From Prevotella sp. (GTDB taxonomy: Bacteria; Bacteroidota; Bacteroidia; Bacteroidales; Bacteroidaceae), in NCBI GenBank assembly GCA_016285055.1, contig JAEEPZ010000013.1:1-54972 (forward strand): DNA of 54,972 bases. The letters run 5' to 3'. The notes beneath the pieces were generated by a model, which saw nothing but the letters and a program-made list of their open reading frames with translations, was not told where the DNA came from and searched no databases. Below, in pieces: positions 1-7,504 of this stretch. Numbering within the stretch: position 1 is the first letter of the stretch; every line of letters begins with the position of its first letter. The position numbers and the translations under genes are program-made.

Positions 1-1304
1 GCTGGGGCTTCTTCCCCGCTTGGTCGCTGGCATGGAATATCGGCGAGGAGCCTTGGGTGAAGCAGAAGGCACCATGGCTCGACATGTTCAAAGTGCGCTT
101 CTCGCACGGAAAGGTGGGTAGCGATGCCACCGGCAGCACCCGCTTCCCCTATCTCTACACGCTGGAGCAGAGCGGAGCCGGCTACTCGTGGGGACAGTAT
201 TTCAGCAACACCTATTCCAGCATCCGCTACCGTCAGGTGGCCAGCGAAGGCGTCACCTGGGAGGTGGCCACGAAGAACGACCTGGGCATCGACCTGGTGC
301 TGTTCAACAACAAGTTCTCGCTCACCGTCGACTACTTCGACGAGAAGCGTACCGGCATCTATCAGGAGCGCCGCTTCCTGCCCACCACCGTCGGTCTGGA
401 GTATTGGGACGCTGGCGGTTGGAACTATCCGCGTGCCAACGTCGGCTCGGTGAAGTCGCGTGGTGTTGACGGCAACTTCCGCTATGAGCAGCGCATTGGC
501 GACGTGGGCATCACCCTGCGTGGCAACATGACCTACTCGAAGAACGAGATTGGCGAATATGACGAGGAGAACAACGTCTACCCCTACCAGAACCAGCACG
601 GCTACCGTGTCAACCAGGTGCGCGGCCTCATTGCTGAGGGTCTGTTCAAGGACTACGACGACATTCGCAACTCACCCACACAGACCTTCGGCCCGGTGCA
701 GCCCGGTGACATTAAATATAAAGATGTGAACGGCGACGGCATCATCGACGGCGGCGACGAGTGCGCCATCGGTGCCACCAGCCGACCCAACCTCATCTAC
801 GGTCTGGGCGTCTCGATTACGTGGAAGCAGTTCGACTTCAACCTCCACTTCCAGGGCGCCGGCAAGAGCACCTTCATGACCTACGGCAAGAATGTCTACG
901 CTTTCAGCGAGGGTCAGTGGGGTAATGTGTTCAAGGGTCTGTTAGAGAACCGCTGGGTGGACACCGAGACGGCACAGCTGCTGGGCCTGCAGCCCAACGA
1001 AGACGTGAATGCCGCCTACCCACGCCTGAGCTATGGTGGCAACGCCAACAACTTCCGCAACAGCACTTTCTGGCTGCGCGACGGACGCTACCTGCGACTG
1101 AAGAACCTCGACATCGGCTACACCATGCCCAAGACGCTGGTCAACAAGATACATTTCCAAAACGTACGCTTCTATGTCTCAGCCTCCAACCTGTTCTTCC
1201 TGCACAAGAAGTTCAGCATCTGGGATCCTGAGTCACTGCAGCCGCGCGGCGAGGACTATCCTATCACCAAGGCCGTCACCCTGGGTATGCAGGTGAACCT
1301 GTAA
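1..1304 (+). CDS. SusC/RagA-type TonB-dependent outer-membrane transporter (5' partial)
   Basis: This is the C-terminal part (433 residues visible) of a SusC-family TonB-dependent transporter that imports oligosaccharides across the outer membrane together with SusD. The open frame runs off the left edge, starting at base 3 with WGFFPAWSLAWNIGEE, so the GTG at 57 is not a real start; the plug domain and signal peptide lie outside the window. Family landmarks are the 'WLDMFKVRFSHGKVG' strand, the 'DVNGDGIIDGGD' turn near 720-755 with 'GATSRPNLIYGLG' after it, and the terminal barrel strands 'RLKNLDIGYTMPK' and 'RFYVSASNLF...DPE'. A susD gene follows 48 bp downstream, as in nearly all Bacteroidetes PULs. 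The downstream GH92 and GH76 genes suggest a mannan-derived substrate (inference). Confidence 0.95.
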   Translation, partial: WGFFPAWSLAWNIGEEPWVKQKAPWLDMFKVRFSHGKVGSDATGSTRFPYLYTLEQSGAGYSWGQYFSNTYSSIRYRQVASEGVTWEVATKNDLGIDLVLFNNKFSLTVDYFDEKRTGIYQERRFLPTTVGLEYWDAGGWNYPRANVGSVKSRGVDGNFRYEQRIGDVGITLRGNMTYSKNEIGEYDEENNVYPYQNQHGYRVNQVRGLIAEGLFKDYDDIRNSPTQTFGPVQPGDIKYKDVNGDGIIDGGDECAIGATSRPNLIYGLGVSITWKQFDFNLHFQGAGKSTFMTYGKNVYAFSEGQWGNVFKGLLENRWVDTETAQLLGLQPNEDVNAAYPRLSYGGNANNFRNSTFWLRDGRYLRLKNLDIGYTMPKTLVNKIHFQNVRFYVSASNLFFLHKKFSIWDPESLQPRGEDYPITKAVTLGMQVNL

Positions 1305-1352
1305 AAGAAAAGTGTATAGAGAGAAAAAACGCAACAATAAATACAGAAGATC

Positions 1353-3581
1353 ATGAAAACTATGATAATCAAAAACTCTTTGTCAGTTCTCATTGTCAGC
1401 TTCACCGTAAGCTGCGGCATTGCCGCCGCCTTATCCTCCTGTACCGACTTGGACAGCGACAAATACTTTGAGGACCGCAAGACACTGGAGAGCGTCTTCA
1501 CCGACAGGATTCAGTGTGACCAATGGCTGGCCCATGCCTATTCGTTCCTCAACAGCAGCAACATTGAGGTCGGCTCGAAAGGCGGCACTGGCGGCACTGG
1601 CGGAGCCTGGAACCCCTTCAACTTCGACGATGACATGTACTATGGCGACCGCGACAACAGCTTCGGCGACTCAAAGGATGCCGACTGGGCTTCCTACAAT
1701 GCCTTCCACGAGGGCAACTACGCCGAAGCACAGGGGCAGGATGCCTGGGTGCGCTGCTATCAGGGCATCTATCAGGCCAGCATCTTCATCCACAACATCG
1801 GGCGCAACAAAGCCATGAGCGCCGAAGACGTGGAGGACTACCGTGGTCAGGCACGCTTTGTACGCGCCTATTACTACTGGCTGCTGCTGCGCAAGTTCGG
1901 TCCGGTGCCCATCATGGCCGACGAGGGTGCCGACTACACGCAGGCCTACGACGACCTGGCCACGCCGCGCTCCACCTACGAGGAGTGTGCCACCTATATT
2001 GCCGACCAGATGCTGCAGGCCGCCAAGGAGCTGAAGAGCCTGCGCCGCGACGAGAACAACGTGATGCGCCCCACCATCGGCGCCGCCTTGGCCACCCGTG
2101 CCATCGTGCTCACCTATGCCGCCAGCCCGTTGGCCAACGGACAGCTGCAGAACGGTCATCACCCGGCCAATGTCACCGACGACGTGGCCAAGCAGCTGAA
2201 GAACTTCGACGGCACACCGCTGCTCTCGCTCACCTACGACGAGAACCGCTGGGCACGCGCCGCTGCAGCCTGCAAAGACGTCATCGACCTCAATGTCTAT
2301 CAGCTCTACACCGAGCCGTTCAACGATGTAGCCACCGACGACCGTCCCGTCACGGTGACGCCGCCATTTGACGAGGAGTTCTCCGACAAGAACTGGCCCG
2401 ACGGATGGAAGAACATCGACCCCTACCTCAGCTACCGCAACCTGTTCAACGGCGTGGCCAGCGCTGCCGGCAACCCCGAGCTCATCTTCACCCGTGGCAA
2501 CATCGAGCTGGGCGACCACGACAACGGCATCGCATCGCTCGTGGGCCACTCCATGCCTACGTCGCTGAACGGATGGAACACCCACGGTCTGACACAGAAG
2601 ATGGTGGACACCTATTACATGAAGGACGGCTCCGATGTGGACGGCATGTACCGCGAATGGCGCCAGCCGGGTGCCACCACCGTCGACAATCCCGGCAATG
2701 ACCGCGAGCGCGCCACAGGTTTCATCACCCGCGCCGAGGCACAGGGCGAGACCTATCCCGAGGTGCTTGCCAACCCCACCAACCGCAGCGTGGGCAACCA
2801 GCAGCGTATGCAGGTGTCGCACCAGTATTGTGCTCGTGAGCCGCGCTTCTATGCCTCAGTGGCCTACAACGGCACCATCTGGGAGCAGCTGGGCAAGAGC
2901 TCTTCCACCGACCACAACCGCCAGGTGACCTACTACCGCAGCGGTGCCGACGGCTACCGTAACTCGTTTGCCTATCTGCGCACGGGCATCGGCGTGAAGA
3001 AATACTACCATCCGCAGGATTACTTCGAAGCACAGCCCAGCGGCGGCGGCTCCTACGGCCACGTCCATGTGAAGTTTGAACCGGCCATCCGCTATGCCGA
3101 CATCCTGCTGATGTATGCCGAGTGCCTCAACGAGCTGACCGAGGGCAACAGCTATCAGCAGAACGACTGGAAGGGCAACGCCGTGACCATCAAGGGCCGC
3201 GACCTGGCAGAGATGAAGCGCGGCATACGCCCGGTGCGCATCCGTGCCGGACTGCCCGACTACACACAGAACGACTACGCCAACAAGGACGAGCTGCGCG
3301 CCAAGATCAAGCGCGAACGCATGATTGAGTTCATGGGCGAGGGCAAGCGCTACTTCGACCTGCGCCGATGGATGGATGCCCCCGTGGAGGAGAACAAGCG
3401 CATCTACGGCCTGAACGTCTTCCAGACAGCACAGAACAAGGACGAGTTCATGCAGGTCATACCCGTCTACAACCTCTCTGCCACCTTCACCGACAAGATG
3501 TACTTCTGGCCCATCTCCTTCACCGACCTGAAGCGCAACAAGAACCTGGTGCAGAACCCCGGATGGAAGTACAACGACTAA
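1353..3581 (+). CDS. SusD/RagB-family surface glycan-binding lipoprotein
   Basis: Outer-membrane lipoprotein that caps the SusC transporter and captures the glycan at the cell surface. The 742-residue product starts with a lipoprotein signal whose lipobox is 'ALSSC' (Cys30). The middle shows the helical, TPR-like SusD fold ('EDYRGQARFVRAYYYWLLLRKFGPVPI' around residues 160-190). The C-terminal family signature 'RERMIEFMGEGKRYFDLRRW' lies near residues 653-673. It is longer than a typical SusD (500-650 aa). A Gly/Thr run (GGTGGTGG) lies near residue 77. The gene sits 48 bp after susC and probably shares its transcript. Confidence 0.96.
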   Translation: MKTMIIKNSLSVLIVSFTVSCGIAAALSSCTDLDSDKYFEDRKTLESVFTDRIQCDQWLAHAYSFLNSSNIEVGSKGGTGGTGGAWNPFNFDDDMYYGDRDNSFGDSKDADWASYNAFHEGNYAEAQGQDAWVRCYQGIYQASIFIHNIGRNKAMSAEDVEDYRGQARFVRAYYYWLLLRKFGPVPIMADEGADYTQAYDDLATPRSTYEECATYIADQMLQAAKELKSLRRDENNVMRPTIGAALATRAIVLTYAASPLANGQLQNGHHPANVTDDVAKQLKNFDGTPLLSLTYDENRWARAAAACKDVIDLNVYQLYTEPFNDVATDDRPVTVTPPFDEEFSDKNWPDGWKNIDPYLSYRNLFNGVASAAGNPELIFTRGNIELGDHDNGIASLVGHSMPTSLNGWNTHGLTQKMVDTYYMKDGSDVDGMYREWRQPGATTVDNPGNDRERATGFITRAEAQGETYPEVLANPTNRSVGNQQRMQVSHQYCAREPRFYASVAYNGTIWEQLGKSSSTDHNRQVTYYRSGADGYRNSFAYLRTGIGVKKYYHPQDYFEAQPSGGGSYGHVHVKFEPAIRYADILLMYAECLNELTEGNSYQQNDWKGNAVTIKGRDLAEMKRGIRPVRIRAGLPDYTQNDYANKDELRAKIKRERMIEFMGEGKRYFDLRRWMDAPVEENKRIYGLNVFQTAQNKDEFMQVIPVYNLSATFTDKMYFWPISFTDLKRNKNLVQNPGWKYND

Positions 3582-3596
3582 GAAAACCCACCCAAA

Positions 3597-3615
3597 CCCT
3601 CCCTGTGAGGGAGGG
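3597..3615. repeat. Short GC-rich palindrome of the CCCTCC/GGAGGG class
   Basis: CCCTCCCTGTGAGGGAGGG just after susD is a near-perfect hairpin. The larger module at 3704-3737, inside the next gene, has the same CCCTCC...GGAGGG core with a G-rich extension on the opposite side, so the two look like ends of one inverted-repeat element. It could also act as a weak attenuator between susD and the next gene. Confidence 0.6.
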
Positions 3616-3662
3616 AATGATTACTTTCAAGTAAAAATACTCAAAATAAAAAAGAACATACC

Positions 3663-4754
3663 ATGAATAGTACATTTAAGAATACGTTACAGAAGTATTT
3701 ACTCCCCTCCCTTGCAAGGAGGGGCTGGGGGATGGGTCTGTTGCTCCTCTTTGTTCCCTTCTTTTTTTCCTGTAACGACGAGTGGCAGGACGAGCAGTAC
3801 GAGAAGTACATCAGTTTCAAGGCCCCTCTTAACGACAATGGCGTGACGGCAGTCTATGTGCCCTATTCCCGTCACAACGACGACGGCTCGCTGATGTTCG
3901 GCAGCGAGGGCAAGTCAAGCTACGACCTGCCCGTCATCGTGGCCGGCACCACCCGCAACGGCAGCGACATCAACGTGCAGGTGGGCCACAGCGACACGCT
4001 CGCCATCCTGAACTACGAGCGCTTCGGCAGTCCCACCTACCGTGCCGACATCACCGACCTTTACTACAAGGACATGAGCGACTATGCCGACTATCCCGGC
4101 AGCGTGCTGGTGAAGAGCGGCGAAGACATCGGTCTGCTGCGCATCAGCTTCGACTTCAAGGGCATTGACATGGTGGAGAAGTGGGTGCTGCCCATCGAGG
4201 TGAAGCAGGCCAGCGGCTACCTGCCCCATCCGCGCAAGAACTACGCCAAGGCCATGCTGCGCGTCTATCCCTACAACGACTACTCGGGCAACTACTCGGC
4301 CACCACGCTCACCGTGACCAATGCCGCCGACCCTAACAACGCCACAGGCATGGAGACGGCACGCGCATACGTGGTAGACGAGAACAGCGTGTTCTTCTAC
4401 ATGGGCAACATCGACGAGACACGTGTCGACCGCCGGTTCTACAAGGTGAAGTTCGAGTTCGTGCCCACCTCGGCCGACAAGAAGCAGGGCACGGTGCGCC
4501 TCTCGTCGGACAATGCAGAAAAGAACAACTTCGTGCAGCACGGCACCGCCTCCTACCGCATCTACGAGCAGGCTGACGACGTGCGGCCCTACCTGCTGCA
4601 CCACTACGTCATCATCAGCGGCATAGAGTACGACTATACCGACTACACGTCCGTGGAGAACTATCCCATGAACTACACCACCAAGGGCATCCTCACCCTC
4701 GAGCGCCAGCTGAACACGCAGATACCGAATGAAGATCAGGCCATACAGTGGTAG
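3663..4754 (+). CDS. PUL surface lipoprotein (DUF1735/DUF4361/DUF4973-like)
   Basis: A 363-residue lipoprotein encoded directly after susC/susD, in the usual position of SusE-like surface glycan-binding proteins. A hydrophobic stretch 'LLLLFVPFFFSC' ends in the lipidated Cys37 and is followed by 'NDEWQDEQYEKYISFKAPL', typical of the DUF1735/DUF4361-type lipoproteins of Bacteroidetes PULs. No catalytic motif is visible. Residues 14-25 (LPSLARRGWGMG), the positively charged part of the signal peptide, are encoded by an intergenic-type GC-rich palindrome (3704-3737). The family assignment rests on context and N-terminal style. A role in mannan binding is inference. Confidence 0.75.
   Translation: MNSTFKNTLQKYLLPSLARRGWGMGLLLLFVPFFFSCNDEWQDEQYEKYISFKAPLNDNGVTAVYVPYSRHNDDGSLMFGSEGKSSYDLPVIVAGTTRNGSDINVQVGHSDTLAILNYERFGSPTYRADITDLYYKDMSDYADYPGSVLVKSGEDIGLLRISFDFKGIDMVEKWVLPIEVKQASGYLPHPRKNYAKAMLRVYPYNDYSGNYSATTLTVTNAADPNNATGMETARAYVVDENSVFFYMGNIDETRVDRRFYKVKFEFVPTSADKKQGTVRLSSDNAEKNNFVQHGTASYRIYEQADDVRPYLLHHYVIISGIEYDYTDYTSVENYPMNYTTKGILTLERQLNTQIPNEDQAIQW
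3704..3737. repeat. GC-rich palindrome embedded in a signal peptide
   Basis: CCCCTCCCTTGCAAGGAGGGG (3704-3724) plus CTGGGGGATGGG forms a hairpin of the same class as the repeats at 27337-27370, 27828-27862 and 54852-54945. Here it lies inside the coding region of the lipoprotein starting at 3663 and supplies the arginine-bearing N-region of its signal peptide. Confidence 0.7.
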
Positions 4755-4805
4755 TTGAGAGCAAGAGAGAAGAAGGATAGAAAATCACGCAAATTTTACA
4801 CGAAC

Positions 4806-4865
4806 TGTACATAGCCTATGTACACTCTGTACAAAGGCTATGTACAGAGTGTACAAAGGCTTTGT
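4806..4865. repeat. Nested GTAC palindromes between PUL genes
   Basis: TGTACATAGCCTATGTACA (4806-4824) is a palindrome around one base. It overlaps a second inverted repeat with 13-nt perfect arms, GTACACTCTGTAC (4820-4832) and GTACAGAGTGTAC (4842-4854), and a trailing partial copy ACAAAGGCTTTGT follows. These structures are mutually exclusive hairpins about 80-140 nt upstream of the GH92 start, so they could be an attenuator, an operator, or simply a palindromic repeat element. Confidence 0.6.
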
Positions 4866-4944
4866 ATTTTTATATACTGCCTCATGGCAATAAACACTGA
4901 GTTCTATTCGTTCATAAGATAATAGTTACAGAAAAAAAAGCAAG

Positions 4945-7362
4945 ATGAAAAAAATATTGATCAGCTTGATGATGGCAGCGCCGTTGGCCCTCATGGCCAA
5001 GCCTGCTCCCGTCGATTATGTCAGCACCCTCGTAGGTACACTGTCGAAGCACTCGCTCTCCACGGGCAACACCTACCCCGCCGTGGCCCTGCCCTGGGGC
5101 ATGAACTTCTGGACGCCGCAGACGGGCAAGATGGGCGACGGATGGCAGTATGTCTACACCGAGGACAAGATTCGCGGATTCAAGCAGACGCACCAGCCTT
5201 CGCCGTGGATCAACGACTACGGACAGTTCACCGTCATGCCCATGACAGACAAGACTTCGAACACAACGGCCGACCTCATCTACGACGAGGAGAAGCGTGC
5301 CAGCTGGTTCTCGCACAAGACTGAAGACGCACGTCCCTATTACTATAAGGTTTATCTCGCCGATTACGACGTGTGGGCCGAGATTACTCCCACAGAGCGA
5401 GCCGCCGTCATGCGCTTCACGTTCCCGGAAAGCACCGACGGCGTGTCGCGCATTGTCGTTGATGCCTTCGACAAAGGTTCGGCCATCAGGTACGATGTGA
5501 ATAAGAACACGATAACGGGCTATAGCACGCGCAACAGCGGTGGTGTGCCCGCCAATTTCCGCAACTACTTCGTACTCCAGTTCGACACGCAGTTCCAGCA
5601 CTGGGGCATACAGAAGGATGGCGCCACGTTCACCGGCAGCGAAGCCGAGGGCGACCATGTGCAGGCCATGGTGGGCTTTTCCACGAAGAAAGGGCAGCAG
5701 GTCACCGTCCGCGTGGCTTCATCGTTCATCAGCGAGGAGCAGGCATGGCGAAATCTGCAGGAGTTGGGCAACCGCTCGTTTGACCAGGTCTGTGCCGACG
5801 GGCGCCAGCGCTGGAACGACGTGCTGGGGCGCATCGAGGTGGAAGACGACAACCTCGACCATCTGCGCACGTTCTACAGCTGCCTCTATCGCTCCGTACT
5901 CTTCCCCCGCTCATTCTACGAAATCAACGCTCATGGCCAGCCCGTACACTACAGCCCACATACCGGCGAGGTGTGCCCAGGCTATTATTTCACCGACACG
6001 GGCTTCTGGGACACGTTCCGCTGTCTGTTCCCCCTGCTCAACCTGGTCTATCCCGAGATGAACGCGAAGATGCAGGAGGGTCTCGCCAACTGCTACAAGG
6101 AGAGCGGCTTCCTGCCCGAGTGGGCCAGCCCCGGTCATCGTGGCTGCATGGTGGGCAACAACTCAGCCTCCGTCGTAGCCGACGCCTATCTAAAAGCCCG
6201 CGAAGCCCTCAAAGCCCCCCCTACGGCCCCCGAGGGGGCTTCAAATGCTGGCAAGCCCTTCCTCCAAGGTAATGAAGCCCCCTCGGGGGCCATAGGGGGG
6301 GCTTCGGGGGCCGTAGGGGGGGCTTCCTGGGAGCTCCTCTGGCAGGCCGTCGTCCACGGTGCCAACGCCGTGCATCCCCAAGTGTCCTCTACCGGCCGAC
6401 TCGGCTTCGACCACTACAACAAGCTGGGCTACGTGCCCTACAACGTGGGCATCAACGAGAGCGTGGCCCGCACCTTGGAGTATGCCTACGACGACTGGTG
6501 CATCTACCAGATGGGCAAGGCGATGGGCAAGAAGGAGAAAGAGCTGAAGCCCTTCCGCGAACATGCCATGAACTATAAGAACGTGTTCGACAAGGAGTCG
6601 AAACTCATGCGGGGCCGCAACGAAGACGGCAGCTTCCAGAGTCCGTTCTCGCCGCTGAAGTGGGGCGACGCCTTCACCGAGGGCAATGCCTGGCACTACA
6701 CCTGGTCGGTATTCCACGACCCCGAGGGCCTCATACGCCTCATGGGGGGCAAGGACGTCTTTGTGCAGATGCTCGACTCGGTGTTCAACGTGCCGCCGCT
6801 CTTCGACGAGAGCTACTATGGCAGCGTGATCCACGAGATACGCGAGATGCAGATCATGGGCATGGGCAACTATGCACACGGCAACCAGCCCATACAGCAC
6901 ATGGTCTACCTCTACGACTGGGCGGCTCAGCCATGGAAGGCACAGCAGCACGTTCGCGAGGTGATGGACCGCTTCTATACGGCAGCTCCCGACGGATACT
7001 GCGGCGATGAGGACAACGGACAGACATCGGCATGGTATGTCTTCTCGGCCATGGGCTTCTATCCCGTCTGCCCGGGTTCGGGACAATACGCTATCGGTAC
7101 GCCCTACTTCGAAAAGACCATCGTGCACCTGCCACAAGGCAAGACGCTCACCATTGAAGCCAGTGATGCCGACAAAACCTTTATCGGCAGCATGACGGTG
7201 AACGGTCAGAGCTACGACCGCAACTATCTGAATCACGCCGAGCTGATGAAGGGCGCCACCATCGTATGCCGAATGCAGGACACGCCCAACCGTCGCCGTG
7301 GCATCACCGACGAGGCCCTACCCTATTCGTTTACTTGGGAAATGGAGAAAATGAGAAAATGA
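4945..7362 (+). CDS. GH92 exo-alpha-mannosidase with an in-frame 31-codon palindromic insert
   Basis: Secreted or periplasmic glycoside hydrolase family 92 enzyme (805 aa), a calcium-dependent inverting exo-alpha-mannosidase that trims mannose side chains. A signal peptide (MKKILISLMMAAPLALMAK) precedes 'DYVSTLVGT', 'NTYPAVALPWGMNFWTPQT' and 'GFKQTHQPSPW', all GH92 landmarks. The C-terminal domain has 'TDTGFWDTFRCLFPL', 'GFLPEWASPGHRGCMVGN', 'MGMGNYAHGNQPIQHM' and 'GDEDNGQTSAWYVFSAMGFYP'. Residues 423-453 (KAPPTAPEGAS...) are not part of the fold; they are encoded by a palindrome that recurs in the next gene. The last residues (MEKMRK) come from the GAGAAAATGAGA repeat that follows. Enzyme class is confident; linkage specificity cannot be read. 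Confidence 0.95.
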   Translation: MKKILISLMMAAPLALMAKPAPVDYVSTLVGTLSKHSLSTGNTYPAVALPWGMNFWTPQTGKMGDGWQYVYTEDKIRGFKQTHQPSPWINDYGQFTVMPMTDKTSNTTADLIYDEEKRASWFSHKTEDARPYYYKVYLADYDVWAEITPTERAAVMRFTFPESTDGVSRIVVDAFDKGSAIRYDVNKNTITGYSTRNSGGVPANFRNYFVLQFDTQFQHWGIQKDGATFTGSEAEGDHVQAMVGFSTKKGQQVTVRVASSFISEEQAWRNLQELGNRSFDQVCADGRQRWNDVLGRIEVEDDNLDHLRTFYSCLYRSVLFPRSFYEINAHGQPVHYSPHTGEVCPGYYFTDTGFWDTFRCLFPLLNLVYPEMNAKMQEGLANCYKESGFLPEWASPGHRGCMVGNNSASVVADAYLKAREALKAPPTAPEGASNAGKPFLQGNEAPSGAIGGASGAVGGASWELLWQAVVHGANAVHPQVSSTGRLGFDHYNKLGYVPYNVGINESVARTLEYAYDDWCIYQMGKAMGKKEKELKPFREHAMNYKNVFDKESKLMRGRNEDGSFQSPFSPLKWGDAFTEGNAWHYTWSVFHDPEGLIRLMGGKDVFVQMLDSVFNVPPLFDESYYGSVIHEIREMQIMGMGNYAHGNQPIQHMVYLYDWAAQPWKAQQHVREVMDRFYTAAPDGYCGDEDNGQTSAWYVFSAMGFYPVCPGSGQYAIGTPYFEKTIVHLPQGKTLTIEASDADKTFIGSMTVNGQSYDRNYLNHAELMKGATIVCRMQDTPNRRRGITDEALPYSFTWEMEKMRK
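6211..6325. repeat. 31-codon palindromic element, copy 1 (inside GH92)
   Basis: 32-nt arms at 6212-6243 and 6273-6304 (one mismatch) enclose a 29-nt loop, for a 93-bp unit encoding KAPPTAPEGAS...GAIGGA. A partial third arm follows to 6325, giving the extra GAVGGA. The core differs from copy 2 (8330-8423) at only three positions. The reverse orientation is also stop-free in the matching frame. Confidence 0.9.
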
Positions 7363-7504
7363 GAAAATGAGAAATGGAGAGAATGAGAAAATGAGAGAAT
7401 GAGAAATGGAGAAAATGAGAAATAGAGAGAATGAGAGAATGAGAAATGGAGGGATGGAGAAAATGAGAAATGGACTTCTCGTCCTCTTCTTTTCTCATTT
7501 TCTC
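7340..7504. repeat. GAGAAAATGAGA-type array with inverted end
   Basis: An irregular array of GAGAAAATGAGA / GAGAAATGGAG units bridges the GH92 stop codon and the GH76 start. It ends in a perfect 14-nt inverted repeat, GAGAAAATGAGAAA (7457-7470) and TTTCTCATTTTCTC (7491-7504). The likely GH76 start codon (7463) lies in the left arm and the hydrophobic core of its signal peptide in the right arm. Confidence 0.8.

Noticed and set aside
1671..2822. 383-codon minus-strand frame inside susD
   Set aside because: Shadow of the SusD gene; Val/Gly/His-rich with no homologous features.
7406..7462. ATG at 7406 as GH76 start
   Set aside because: The first 19 codons are repeat sequence (MEKMRNRENERMRNGG) that would put a charged stretch ahead of the signal peptide; 7463 gives a normal signal.
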